From: Streptomyces pristinaespiralis
GTDB lineage: Bacteria; Actinomycetota; Actinomycetes; Streptomycetales; Streptomycetaceae
NCBI RefSeq assembly: GCF_001278075.1
Contig: NZ_CP011340.1
Location: 4,898,001 to 4,962,000, forward strand
DNA: 64,000 nt
Reading direction: 5' to 3'
Position 1 is the first letter of the stretch, and the number at the start of each line of letters is the position of its first letter. Shown one piece after another: positions 7,709 to 16,867 of this stretch. A program made the position numbers and the translations under genes. The notes under the pieces were generated by a model. It was not told the DNA's origin and did no database searches. It saw only the letters and a list, made by a program, of their open reading frames with translations.

Positions 7709-9310
7709 TCAGCCCTTGCTGACAGCCGTGAGGATCTCCGGCAGTCGCCGCGCCGTCTGCGGTGCCGCCACACGGACGCCCGCCCAGGTGATGAGCGCCC
7801 CGTACACGGCGCCCACCGGCAGTACCGTCCACTGGGGCTCGTCGCCGGAGCCGGCGGAGGCGTTCAGCCAGATCGTGAGGACGATCAGCGGCGCGCACAG
7901 CAGCGCCGCCATGACCACTCCACCGAAGATGGAGAGCCACGCCAGCCCGCCCTGGCCCGGGGCCACGTTCTTGTAGGCGCTGTCCTGCGGGATCGAGTAC
8001 GGGAAACGGGCCGAGGACAGTGCGCCCGTCGCCAGCATCGCGCCGAGCAGGGCGAAGGACAGGCCGAGCGCCTCCGGCAGGTCGTGCCACTCCCCGAGCG
8101 CCACCGCCGTGAGCACCACGACGAGCACCGTGTACGGGAGGGTGACGACGAGCAGCGCCAGCGTCCGGGCGCGCAGCTCCTCGTACGCGTCGCGCGTGGA
8201 GGAGATGGTCAGCGCCACCATCCAGAACGCCGAGGTGTCCTGGCCGAACTGGTTGTACATCATGATGCCGAGCATCCACGCGGCGAAGCACGCGAAGTAG
8301 ATCGAGCCGGTGCCCTGAAGGGCGTTGAAGATGGGCACGATCAGACCGATGGCCAGCGACGACACCCAGGCGCCCTTGGTCTTCGGGTCACGCCAGATGT
8401 ACTTGAGGCTGCGCTGCATCACCGTGCCGGTGCGGCCCTCGGGCAGCAGCCGGTGCAGACCGGACGTGGAGCCCTTGCGGGTCGGCTCGGAGGCCGCGGC
8501 CAGCGTGGAGCCGTCCGGGGCGGTCATCAGCTTCGTCAGGCTGTGCCGCCACGTCCGCAGCAGCAGGACGAGCGCCACCCCGGACAGGGCGAGCTGGGCG
8601 AGTGCCTGGCCGTACGCGCCGTCGCTCGCGGAGTCCACCGCGCCGATCGCGGACGCCGGCGGCACCCACCGTACGATCGCCGCCGCCGGGTCCAGCGCCG
8701 CGAGGCCGCCCGCGTCACCGAGACGCTGCACGCCGAAGTTCACGAACTGGATGCCCACCGCGATCAACAGGCCGCTGAGGACCGCCAGGTCGCGTCCCTT
8801 GCGGGAGGTGAGCAGCCGGATGTTCGCCGCCGCGACCGTGCGGGCCAGCGCCAGGCAGACCAGCAGGGCGAGCGGGACGGCGACGAGGGACACCAGTGCC
8901 GCGAGAACGCCGTGGGACAGCGCGAACGCCGAACCCACGACCATGCAGAGCGTGAACAGCGGGCCGATGCCCATCAGGGACGCGACGAGCAGCGCGGTCA
9001 CCAGCGGCCCCGGGCGGAGCGGCAGCATCACCAGGCGCGTCGGGTCCAGCGTCTCGTCGCCGCTCGGGAAGAACAGCGGCAGCACCGCCCAGCCGAGCGC
9101 CAGCAGGCCCGTCAGCAGGACGACGAGCGACATGGCGTGATCGTTGCCGCGCAGCATGATCAGGCCCAGCAACTGGACGGCGGCGAGCAGCAGCACGAGG
9201 ACCATCGAGACGACGAACGCGGTCCTGCGTCCCGACGACTGGCGCAGTCCGTTGCGCAGCAGCGACAGCTTCAGGCGTACGAAGACGGAGGTCAGGGACG
9301 CCGTACTCAC
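7709..9310 (-). CDS. ABC transporter permease
   Basis: A 533-residue polytopic membrane protein with about 12 hydrophobic segments, for example FVVSMVLVLLLAAVQLLGL near the N-terminus and LIAVGIQFVNFGV in the middle. It is the membrane part of the exporter whose ATPase lies immediately upstream. The GTG at 9310 overlaps the ATPase stop codon in a 4-bp GTGA, so the two are co-translated. The large two-lobed permease with ABC-2-like character suggests export of a lipid, peptide or drug. The substrate cannot be read from the sequence. Confidence 0.85.
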   Translation of the reverse strand: MSTASLTSVFVRLKLSLLRNGLRQSSGRRTAFVVSMVLVLLLAAVQLLGLIMLRGNDHAMSLVVLLTGLLALGWAVLPLFFPSGDETLDPTRLVMLPLRPGPLVTALLVASLMGIGPLFTLCMVVGSAFALSHGVLAALVSLVAVPLALLVCLALARTVAAANIRLLTSRKGRDLAVLSGLLIAVGIQFVNFGVQRLGDAGGLAALDPAAAIVRWVPPASAIGAVDSASDGAYGQALAQLALSGVALVLLLRTWRHSLTKLMTAPDGSTLAAASEPTRKGSTSGLHRLLPEGRTGTVMQRSLKYIWRDPKTKGAWVSSLAIGLIVPIFNALQGTGSIYFACFAAWMLGIMMYNQFGQDTSAFWMVALTISSTRDAYEELRARTLALLVVTLPYTVLVVVLTAVALGEWHDLPEALGLSFALLGAMLATGALSSARFPYSIPQDSAYKNVAPGQGGLAWLSIFGGVVMAALLCAPLIVLTIWLNASAGSGDEPQWTVLPVGAVYGALITWAGVRVAAPQTARRLPEILTAVSKG

Positions 9311-10119
9311 CGCGCACCGCCGCCGAGCCAGTCCAGCGACTCGCCGTTGTCCCTGCCCTGCGCACCGACCAGTTCGAGGAAGGCGGCCTGCAAGGACGGA
9401 GCGTCCCCGCGCACCTCGGCCAGCGGGCCCTGCGCGCGGATCGAGCCGGCGGCCATGACGGCCACCCAGTCGCACAGCGACTCGACCAGCTCCATCACAT
9501 GGCTGGAGAAGACGACGGTGGCACCGGAGGCGGTGTACCGCTCGAGCACCCCGCGGATGGTCTGCGCGGACACCGGGTCGACCCCCTCGAACGGCTCGTC
9601 GAGGAAGAGCACTTCGGGGTTGTGCAGCAGCGCCGCCGCCAGGCCGATCTTCTTGCGCATGCCGGTGGAGTAGTCGACGATCAGTTTGTGCTGGGCGCCC
9701 GCCAGGTCCAGCACGTCCAGCAGCTGGCCCGCGCGCTTGTCGACCTCGTCGCCCGGCAGGCCGCGCAACCGGCCGTTGTAGGCGAGCAGTTCGCGCCCGG
9801 ACAGCCGCTCGAACAGCCGCAGGCCCTCCGGCAGGACGCCGATGCGCGACTTGACCTCGACCGGGTCGCGCCAGACGTCGTGGCCGGCGACCCGGACCCT
9901 GCCCTGGTCCGGGCGGAGCAGGCCGGTGACCATCGACAGGGTCGTGGTCTTGCCCGCGCCGTTCGGCCCGACCAGGCCGATGAAGCTGCCGGCCGGCAGG
10001 GTCAGATCGATCCCCGCGACGGCGATCTGCTCGCCGAACCGCTTCCACAGACCTTCGACGTGCACGGCGGGAGGTGCCGTCCGCACCTCGCCCGCCCCCT
10101 CAACTGCCTGGTCCGGCAT
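9307..10119 (-). CDS. ABC transporter ATP-binding protein
   Basis: A 270-residue nucleotide-binding subunit. Walker A is GPNGAGKT (about residues 51-58), the signature is STGMRKK instead of LSGGQ, Walker B is VLFLDEP, and the switch histidine lies in FSSHVME. This signature variant is common in CcmA/NatA-type ABC-2 exporters. The ATG at 10119 is preceded by GCGGAAA. It forms a two-gene operon with the permease and hydrolyses ATP at the inner face of the membrane. No regulator is adjacent. Confidence 0.9.
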   Translation of the reverse strand: MPDQAVEGAGEVRTAPPAVHVEGLWKRFGEQIAVAGIDLTLPAGSFIGLVGPNGAGKTTTLSMVTGLLRPDQGRVRVAGHDVWRDPVEVKSRIGVLPEGLRLFERLSGRELLAYNGRLRGLPGDEVDKRAGQLLDVLDLAGAQHKLIVDYSTGMRKKIGLAAALLHNPEVLFLDEPFEGVDPVSAQTIRGVLERYTASGATVVFSSHVMELVESLCDWVAVMAAGSIRAQGPLAEVRGDAPSLQAAFLELVGAQGRDNGESLDWLGGGAR

Positions 10120-10337
10120 GTTTTCCGCGCCTTTCGGAGTCCCCGTAGGTGCCTTGCGGCACAGGTGTACGGGTCCACCCTACGGACGGCCGGACGCGCG
10201 GCGGATGCCCTTTCCCCGGCGCACCCGCCGTCCCTGGCGCGTTCGCCGGCTCTGGGCGTCCCGGCCGTCTTCGGAGCGCGTGCGCCGCCCCGGCGTCCCG
10301 GCCGCCGCGGGGCGTTCGCGGTTCCCCGGCGTCCCGG
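10120..10337. other. Intergenic region with decayed repeats
   Basis: Words such as CCCCGGCGTCCCGGC and CCCTGGCGCACCCG recur. The last copy overlaps the 3' end of the prim-pol gene. No gene is seen. Confidence 0.4.
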
Positions 10338-11003
10338 CTACCCCTGGCGCACCCGCGCCGACGCCGCTTCCCTGGCGCAGGCGTACGCGAGCGGGCTGAT
10401 GAGCTCCTCGGCGTCCGGGAGCCAGCGGTTGGCCGGGGTGGGGCGGCGGGCCCACTGGACCGCGCCGTGTCCGCCGATACGGGTGGGCGGGGCCGCGACG
10501 TAGTGGCCCTCGCCACGGGTGACCAGGTCGAGGGAGCTGGGGACCCAGCCCAGGTTCCTGATCAGCTCGGGGGCCTTGAGCGCCGCGCCCGGCAGCACGA
10601 AGAACAGCATCCGGCGGTCGGGGGTGCAGGTAACGGGGCCGAGGGGAAGATCCATCCGCTCCATGCGCGCGAGCGCCAGGAAGCCGGCCGACTCGGAGAC
10701 CTCGAGGGCGTCGAAGGTGCGGCCGGTGGGCAGCAGGATCGAGGCCGTCGGCTGTTTGGTCCACATGCGGCGCGCGGCGGTGGCGCTGCCGGTCGCCTGG
10801 TTCGCCCAGTCCGGGCGGCCGGCGTGGGCGCCGGGGAGCGGGCAGCGCAGTTCGCCGCACGAACAGCGTTGCCCCCCTTCGACGGCCTCCAGCCAGGTGC
10901 CGGGGAACACGTCCCAGTGCCTCTCTTCCGCGTACCGCACAGCGCTGTCCAGCAGTTGCGCGCCTCGCTGCTGGGGGATCCGGGCGGCTTCCGTGACTGC
11001 CAT
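10338..11003 (-). CDS. Prim-pol domain (bifunctional DNA primase/polymerase N-terminal-like) protein
   Basis: A 221-residue protein matching the N-terminal domain of bifunctional DNA primase/polymerase proteins, seen in segments such as YAEERHWDVFPGTWLEA, PTASILLPTGRTFDALEV and GHYVAAPPTR. Two cysteines in CSCGELRC could bind metal. It lacks a helicase domain, so it is a stand-alone form that is common in Streptomyces and whose activity is not established. The ATG at 11003 has GGAAGAG six bases upstream; a GTG at 11015 would add MEET but lacks a ribosome-binding site. Confidence 0.8.
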   Translation of the reverse strand: MAVTEAARIPQQRGAQLLDSAVRYAEERHWDVFPGTWLEAVEGGQRCSCGELRCPLPGAHAGRPDWANQATGSATAARRMWTKQPTASILLPTGRTFDALEVSESAGFLALARMERMDLPLGPVTCTPDRRMLFFVLPGAALKAPELIRNLGWVPSSLDLVTRGEGHYVAAPPTRIGGHGAVQWARRPTPANRWLPDAEELISPLAYACAREAASARVRQG

Positions 11004-11248
11004 GGTCTCTTCCACGTCACACTCAACTACCGCCGCAACGGCGGGTTACGGGGCGTGATGCGGTGGGCGGTGGAGCATCGATCCTGCACGTGGGGCGCAC
11101 GGGTGCACTACCGGGGGCGCGCACGGGCCGGGTGCCCTACGGGCGGGTAGGAGTGCGGGGCGCGTACGGCGGCCGGTGGCGGCCGGGCCGCGGCACGGCA
11201 AAAGCGAACCAACCCGACCAACCCTGCATTCTCCGTATATCAGCCGGG

Positions 11249-11271
11249 CATTGATCAACTCATTGATCAAC
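11249..11271. promoter_or_regulatory. Tandem TTGATCAA operator-like repeats
   Basis: CATTGATCAAC occurs at 11249-11259 and 11261-11271, one helical turn apart. Each copy contains the palindrome TTGATCAA. The pair lies 16-38 bp before the start of the NsdA-like regulator, where a bound protein would block transcription. Confidence 0.5.
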
Positions 11272-11286
11272 ATCAGGGGGTAGTTC

Positions 11287-12672
11287 ATGGCAGCCAGGCC
11301 TCTCCTCGTCCGTCAGCCGAACGAACGGCTGCAGGCGCTCATCCAGGAAGCCGGATGCTCGAACGCCGGGCTGGCCCGGCGTGTCAACATGGTCGGCGCC
11401 GAGCGGGGCCTCGACCTGCGCTACGACAAGACGTCCGTCGCCCGGTGGCTGCGCGGCCAGCAGCCGCGCGGCCGGGCGCCGGGCATCATCGCGGAGGCGC
11501 TCGGCCGCAAGCTCGGCCGCACGGTCACGATCGACGAGATCGGCATGGCCAACGGCAAGAACCTCGCCACGGGCGTCGGCCTGCAGTTCGCGCCGACGGT
11601 GGTCGGGGCGATCGAGCAGGTCTGTGAACTGTGGCGGAGCGACGTGGGCCGCCGGGACTTCCTGTCGGGCTCGGCGGTCGCCGCGTCCGCGCTCGTGGAG
11701 CCGAGCCGCGACTGGCTGATCACCGGGGCGGACACCCAGGTGGCCCGCACCGCCGGGGCGCGGGTCGGGCAGCCGGACGTCGACGCGGTCCGGGCGATGA
11801 CGGCCGCGCTGACGGAGATGGACCACCGCTTCGGCAGCGGCCATGTGCGGCCGGTCGTCGTGCACTATCTGAACAGCGTGGTCTCCGGGATGCTGTCCGG
11901 CTCCTACCGGGAGGCGGTCGGCCGGGACCTGTTCGCCGCCGCGGCGCGGCTGACGGAGCTCGCCGGCTACATGGCCGTGGACACCGGTCAGCCGGGGCTC
12001 GCCCAGCGGTACTACATCCAGGCCCTGCGCCTGGCGCAGGCCGCCGGTGACCGGGCGTACGGCGGCTATGTGCTCGCCGCCTCGATGAGCCACCTGGCGG
12101 CCGAGCTGGGCAACCCGCGTGAGATCGCCCAGCTCGCGCGTGCGGCGCAAGAGGGGGCGCGGGGGCGGGTCACGCCGCGGGTGCAGGCCATGTTCCACGC
12201 GGCGGAAGCACGCGGGCACGCCCTCCTCGGGGACGCCCGCACGTGCCACGAGGCGGCCGGCCGGGCGCTCGCCGCGCTGGAGCGGACCGAGCCGGACACG
12301 GGCGACGACCCGGACTGGATCGCCCACTTCGACGGCGCGTACCTGGCGGACGAACTGGCGCACTGCTACCGCGACCTCGGCGAGGCGCGGACCGCGGCGC
12401 GGTACGCGTCGCAGGCACTGGAGGGCCACCCCGAGTCGCGGGCCCGCCGCCGGGCGATCGGCCTGGTCCTGCTGGCCTCGGCGCAGGTGCAGCAGCGCGA
12501 GGTGGAACAGGCCTGCTACACGGGCACGCGGGCGGTGGAGCTGCTGGACACGCTGCGCTCCAGCAGGGGCGCGGAGTATCTGGACGACCTCCAGTCGAGG
12601 CTGGAGCCGTACGCGGAGGAGCCGTCGGTGAGGGAGTTCGCCACCCGGCTGGAACTGCGCGCCGCGGCCTGA
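11287..12672 (+). CDS. NsdA/NsdB-like TPR transcriptional regulator
   Basis: A 461-residue regulator typical of Streptomyces. An N-terminal helix-turn-helix (about residues 12-65, NERLQALIQEAGCSNAGLAR followed by TSVARWLRGQ) is joined to a Tat-signal-like RRDFLSGSAVAASAL segment and a long C-terminal TPR-like array (about 200-450). NsdA and NsdB of S. coelicolor, which repress development and antibiotic production, have this layout; assignment to one of them is inference. The ATG follows AGGGGGTAGTTC. The paired palindromes just upstream suggest autoregulation. Confidence 0.8.
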   Translation: MAARPLLVRQPNERLQALIQEAGCSNAGLARRVNMVGAERGLDLRYDKTSVARWLRGQQPRGRAPGIIAEALGRKLGRTVTIDEIGMANGKNLATGVGLQFAPTVVGAIEQVCELWRSDVGRRDFLSGSAVAASALVEPSRDWLITGADTQVARTAGARVGQPDVDAVRAMTAALTEMDHRFGSGHVRPVVVHYLNSVVSGMLSGSYREAVGRDLFAAAARLTELAGYMAVDTGQPGLAQRYYIQALRLAQAAGDRAYGGYVLAASMSHLAAELGNPREIAQLARAAQEGARGRVTPRVQAMFHAAEARGHALLGDARTCHEAAGRALAALERTEPDTGDDPDWIAHFDGAYLADELAHCYRDLGEARTAARYASQALEGHPESRARRRAIGLVLLASAQVQQREVEQACYTGTRAVELLDTLRSSRGAEYLDDLQSRLEPYAEEPSVREFATRLELRAAA

Positions 12673-12848
12673 GGCGGAGCGGGGTGCGGGAGGCCCCTGT
12701 GGCGGGTGTGACACAAGGGCTTACTGCCGCGCGTGGAAGGCGAGTTGTGTCCGCATCTTGTCACCGCACCGGCACGTGTGTGCGGACCACTCCGGGCACC
12801 CGGTAGCGTGAGCCGACGATCGCAGTAGGTCCACACGTAGGAGTCCCG

Positions 12849-14813
12849 GTGACGCACAGCGGACAGGGTGACGAGCAGCGGCTACCCGCCGCGCGGCCCG
12901 CGCACGAAGGCGTCGTGCTGCCCGCCGACGGCAGTGAGCCCCTCATACCGGGCGCGGCAGGCGCGCAGACGACTCCGGCGGGTGGGCAGCCGTGGGGCGA
13001 GCCGTGGGGCCCGCAGCAGTCGGCGCCCGCGCCCGCGCCGGGAGCCGCGTACGGATACCCGGGCCCGCCGCCCGGCGGCGACGCGTCCCAGGGGTACGGC
13101 TACCCGGCCCCCGCACAGCCCGCCGGCTACGGCTACCCGGCCGCCCCGCCGCAGCCGGGCGGCTACGGCTACCCCGGCGGTCCCGCGCAGGGCGCCCCGC
13201 AGGGTTACCCCGGCGCCCCCGCCCAGCAGGGCGGCTACGGAGCGCCCGCTCAGCAGGGCGGCTACGGGACCCCTGGTACCGCACCGCAGCAGACGAACGC
13301 GCACCACGGGCCGGGCGCCCACGCCGCCCCGCCGGCCGGCCCGGCGCCCACCGGGCACGACCCGTACGCGGCGCAGGGCGGGCACCCCGGGCAGGCGCCG
13401 TACGGCGCGCAGGTCCCCGCGGTGCCGCAGCCGGGTGTGCACCGGCAGCCGCTCCCGCCGCAGGACGCCCCGGCGCAGTCCTCCGCCCCTCAGGGACCGG
13501 ACGCCTACGGCGCGTACCCCGAGGCACCTCGAGGCGCCGGCCAGGCCGGGTTCGGCGGACCCGGCGCCCCCGCCGCCCAGGCCGGGTTCGGCGCCCCCGC
13601 TCCGCAGCCCTACCAGGCGCCCCAGGGCCCGGGCCCGCAGGCGCCGGCCCCCCACGATCCGTACGGGCAGGGGAGTTCGCCGCAGGCGGCCGGGCCGGAC
13701 GCCCCGGGCGGCTTCCCGCAGGCGGCTCCGGCGCACGCCGCCGGGGGCGACTCGGACGCCACTCAGTACATCGCGCCCGTCGCGCCCGGCGCCCTGCCGC
13801 CCGAGATGCCCGCGGAGTCGACCACGTTCCTCGGCACGGGGCCCCTGGCCTCCGGCGCCGCGCAGGGCGGCACTGCGCAGGGGGCCGGCCAGGTCTCCGA
13901 TTCCGACGCCACCCAGTACATCGCCCCGGTGCCCGGCGGGGCCGCGCCGCCCGCTCCCGCCGGCGCGCCGTTCGGCATCCGCCCCGGCGCCCCCGGGGAC
14001 CGGCAGCCGCCCGCCGAGTTCGACAGCCTCTTCCGTTCGGAGGGGCAGGCTCCTGAAACGGCCGACGCCACCCAGCAGATGCCCCGTTTCGAGCAGCCGC
14101 CCGGCCACGGTCATCCGCAGGCCCGCCGGCCGGCGCCCCGGCACGAGCCGTACCACGACCCGGAGCCCGAGCCGCGCCGCCGGTCCCTGGCGCCGGTGGT
14201 CGCCGCGCTCGTCGTCGGCTGCGCCGTCCTCGGACTCGGCGTCGGCGCCGTGATGTTCAGCGGCGGGGACGAGCCGAAGGACCCGGGCCCGGACAAGAAC
14301 GTCGCGGCCGACGCCCCGGCGCCCAGCGAAGCGAGCCCCACCACGCAGGCCGCCGACCCCGCGGAGCCGCAGGCCAAGGAGCTCGACAAGCTCCTCGCGG
14401 ACAGCAACAACAGCCGTGACGCGGTCATCCGTTCCGTGGAGAACATCAAGGTCTGCAAGAACCTGGACCAGGCCACAGCCGACCTGAAGGGCGCGGCGCA
14501 GCAGCGCCGCAGCCTGGTGACGCGGCTGGGCACCCTGTCCGTCGACAAGCTGCCGCGCAACGCGGAGCTGACCGCCTCGCTGACCAAGGCGTGGCAGGCG
14601 TCGGCCTCCGCCGACGACCACTACGCGGCCTGGGCGCAGCAGGTCAAGGGCAAGAAGGGCTGCAAGGACGGCAAGGCCCGGGTGACCAGCAGGACCGCCC
14701 AGGGCAACGCGGCGAGCGGAGAGGCGACGAAGGCGAAGAACGAGGCCTCGACGCTGTGGAACTCGATCGCCCGCACCTACGGCCTGACCGAGCGCCGCAG
14801 CAGCCAGCTCTGA
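12849..14813 (+). CDS. Proline/glycine-rich membrane-anchored protein
   Basis: A 654-residue protein. Residues 1-440 are low-complexity cytoplasmic sequence with GYGYPAAP-like repeats and two DSDATQYIAPV motifs of the kind found in substrates or partners of Ser/Thr kinases. One membrane helix (about 447-470, VVAALVVGCAVLGLGVGAV) leads to an extracytoplasmic domain of about 180 residues rich in Lys, Ala and Asp, with two cysteines (VCKN and KGCKDG) that could form a disulfide. The GTG start at 12849 has AGGAG seven bases upstream. Function is unknown; phosphorylation at the ATQ-type Thr residues is a guess. Confidence 0.8.
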   Translation: MTHSGQGDEQRLPAARPAHEGVVLPADGSEPLIPGAAGAQTTPAGGQPWGEPWGPQQSAPAPAPGAAYGYPGPPPGGDASQGYGYPAPAQPAGYGYPAAPPQPGGYGYPGGPAQGAPQGYPGAPAQQGGYGAPAQQGGYGTPGTAPQQTNAHHGPGAHAAPPAGPAPTGHDPYAAQGGHPGQAPYGAQVPAVPQPGVHRQPLPPQDAPAQSSAPQGPDAYGAYPEAPRGAGQAGFGGPGAPAAQAGFGAPAPQPYQAPQGPGPQAPAPHDPYGQGSSPQAAGPDAPGGFPQAAPAHAAGGDSDATQYIAPVAPGALPPEMPAESTTFLGTGPLASGAAQGGTAQGAGQVSDSDATQYIAPVPGGAAPPAPAGAPFGIRPGAPGDRQPPAEFDSLFRSEGQAPETADATQQMPRFEQPPGHGHPQARRPAPRHEPYHDPEPEPRRRSLAPVVAALVVGCAVLGLGVGAVMFSGGDEPKDPGPDKNVAADAPAPSEASPTTQAADPAEPQAKELDKLLADSNNSRDAVIRSVENIKVCKNLDQATADLKGAAQQRRSLVTRLGTLSVDKLPRNAELTASLTKAWQASASADDHYAAWAQQVKGKKGCKDGKARVTSRTAQGNAASGEATKAKNEASTLWNSIARTYGLTERRSSQL

Positions 14814-14818
14814 CGGCA

Positions 14819-14861
14819 AGGCCCCCGGCCGGATCCCGTGGTCAGAGCGGCCCGGGGGCCT
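14819..14861. terminator. Convergent terminator
   Basis: AGGCCCCCGG at 14819-14828 pairs with CCGGGGGCCT at 14852-14861 between the ends of two convergent genes. Confidence 0.6.
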
Positions 14862-14895
14862 CGGCCGGGTGGGCCGGAACTTCGTCGGGGACGTC

Positions 14896-16203
14896 CTACG
14901 AGGCGTCCATCAGGGTCCGGCCCACGTCCACGAAGTCCTTCCGCTGCGTCACCAGCCGTCCTTCGCTCACCACTTGGAACGTCACGCTGCTGTTGACGAT
15001 CCGCGGGTAGCGGGAAGCGCCGAGCATGTCCTCGTAGCTCCAGCGCAGGGCCGGTGTCAGGCCGTCGGTCGAGACCTCCACACCCTGGTCGAGGGCGTGG
15101 GAGATCTTGCCGGGGGTGATCCGGTCGCTGTCGATCGAGCTGACGACCTTGTTCAGGACGTTGTACGCGATCCAGGTGGTCTGCACGCCCGCGTCGGCCG
15201 GGTCGATCCTGTTGTCGCCGAACGCGTGGGTCCTGACGACGTCGCGCATCCGGTCCCAGCGGGCGTCGCTCGCGTCGGGGTACCAGCCGGTGATGTAGGC
15301 GCCCTCGTAAGGGCCGTTGCGGCCGCCGGTGCGGTCGATGAGGGGCTGGCCGACGCTGCCCATCACGGACGAGATCCTGACCTGCCGTCCGTCCTCGGGC
15401 AGCCGCCGGTAGGAGTCGAAGAAGGTTTCCGTGCGTTCGCCGAGGGCGGCCGTGACGCAGCCGGGCCGCTCGCCGTCGGACGCGGTCCAGACCGGCTCCG
15501 CCGCCTGCCTGCGCGCCCGCCGCGCCTCGTCGGAGTAGTCGGTGGCGTCGTCGGCGGCCAGGATGTCCGCCGACTCCCCGGCCTTGCCGCGGGCCAGGCC
15601 CGCGTTGAGCAGGTCGGGCAGGTCGTCACCGGCGAGGCTGTCCGGACGTACGAGCGCGACCTTGTCGCAGACGTCCGCGAGCTGCTGGCCGTTGCCGGCG
15701 AGCAGGGCGGCCTGTCCGCCGTTGACAGGGTAGGACAGATAACTGGTGAACTCCTCGTCGGAGACGCCGAATCCGCCGATGAAGGGGATGCCCGCGGCCT
15801 CCAGGGGAGCCATGAAGGCGTCGCCGTACTGGCTGTAGGAGCCGACCACCGCGGCCGCGCCCTCCTTGACGGCGCGCCGGGCGCAGGTGGCCGCGCCCTG
15901 GGGGGTGTTCTGCTCGTTGCAGGTGATGACACGCAGCTCATGGCCGTCGATGCCGCCCTGCGCCGCGGCCCAGCGGGCATAGGCCTTCGCCATGGCGGGC
16001 ATGCCGGGCATATTGGTCGCTTTGGTGTCTTCCGGGGCGAAGGTCATGACGGTGACGGGCTCCCTGGAGCCCCCCGGATCTCCAGGGAGTACGCCACAGC
16101 CGACGATGAGCGACGCCCCGGTCGCCACCACCGCCGTACACGCGGCACGGACTGAGAAGGTCTTGGAGGGGCGAGGGGAGGAGGGACGACGCCTACCGGT
16201 CAT
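14896..16203 (-). CDS. Branched-chain amino-acid-type ABC substrate-binding lipoprotein
   Basis: A 435-residue extracytoplasmic binding protein of the LivJ/periplasmic-binding type I fold. The signal peptide ends in a lipobox, LIVGCG, near residue 36, so it is lipid-anchored. The mature part starts with VTVMTFAPEDT and contains GVSDEEFTSYLSYPV and ADDATDYSDEARRAR. No permease or ATPase gene is near, so it is an orphan that may serve as a sensor or pair with a remote transporter. The ATG at 16203 gives a twin-Arg/Lys-rich N-terminus; longer versions have no signal peptide. Confidence 0.85.
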   Translation of the reverse strand: MTGRRRPSSPRPSKTFSVRAACTAVVATGASLIVGCGVLPGDPGGSREPVTVMTFAPEDTKATNMPGMPAMAKAYARWAAAQGGIDGHELRVITCNEQNTPQGAATCARRAVKEGAAAVVGSYSQYGDAFMAPLEAAGIPFIGGFGVSDEEFTSYLSYPVNGGQAALLAGNGQQLADVCDKVALVRPDSLAGDDLPDLLNAGLARGKAGESADILAADDATDYSDEARRARRQAAEPVWTASDGERPGCVTAALGERTETFFDSYRRLPEDGRQVRISSVMGSVGQPLIDRTGGRNGPYEGAYITGWYPDASDARWDRMRDVVRTHAFGDNRIDPADAGVQTTWIAYNVLNKVVSSIDSDRITPGKISHALDQGVEVSTDGLTPALRWSYEDMLGASRYPRIVNSSVTFQVVSEGRLVTQRKDFVDVGRTLMDAS

Positions 16204-16311
16204 GACTGTGCACGCTTCCGGTTCCAGGTAACGGCACAGTGAGCATGGCTCAACGAAGGGTGACGTCCAGGTGAATTGCAGGGGTGCGTCCGGGCTGCCG
16301 GAAAGGGAACG

Positions 16312-16317
16312 TACGAT
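16312..16317 (+). promoter_or_regulatory. -10 element for a leaderless start
   Basis: TACGAT ends eight bases before the GTG at 16325. This is the spacing expected when transcription starts on the initiation codon. Confidence 0.35.
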
Positions 16318-16324
16318 CGAAGGC

Positions 16325-16822
16325 GTGCAGCAAGGTTCGGTCAACCCTTCCCGTCGCGGCCGTCGCTCCTCCACCATGGGCGGCATGCCGCTCAACGACA
16401 TGCCCTGGTGGCGCTGGCGCAGCAACGTGCGCTCGGCGCTGCACATGCTTTCCGACCCCGTCTTCCATCAGGAGTGCTGGCTGGCGGGGCGCGAGGGATA
16501 CGGCGACGTCACCGACGCCGTCTACCGTCTGGTCGAGGACACGTGGCTCGACAACTGGTCCGCGGAGAAGTACGTCGGGACGATCTTCCGTGACTCCGGC
16601 GAGGCCGCGCTCGTCGACGTCGCCGTGCTGCGGGTGCTGCGGATCATGCACCAGGTCGGCGCCGACGCCCCGGTGTCCGCGTACATGGAGCACCACGGCT
16701 GGCCGGAGGCCGTGCGGGCGGCGCGTGACGCGCACGTCCGGATGGCCACCAGCGACGGGGAGGACCCCGACACCCCGCCGCGCTCCCTCGAGGTGCTGCG
16801 GATCATGACACGGTCCGCCTGA
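16325..16822 (+). CDS. Small conserved actinobacterial protein (SCO4402-like)
   Basis: A 165-residue protein of unknown function. The conserved core begins MPLNDMPWWRWRSNVRSALH (codon 21 onward) and runs to the end, with many Trp, Arg and His residues and no membrane segment. I recall a Streptomyces family named after SCO4402 with this core, immediately before purU. The GTG at 16325 fits a leaderless transcript; ATGs at 16376 and 16385 are alternatives but lack ribosome-binding sites. It lies 45 bp before purU on the same strand and is probably co-transcribed with it. Confidence 0.75.
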   Translation: MQQGSVNPSRRGRRSSTMGGMPLNDMPWWRWRSNVRSALHMLSDPVFHQECWLAGREGYGDVTDAVYRLVEDTWLDNWSAEKYVGTIFRDSGEAALVDVAVLRVLRIMHQVGADAPVSAYMEHHGWPEAVRAARDAHVRMATSDGEDPDTPPRSLEVLRIMTRSA

Positions 16823-16867
16823 CGGACGTGTTCCTGGCCGGGCGGCCGGATGTGGGAGGCTACAAGG

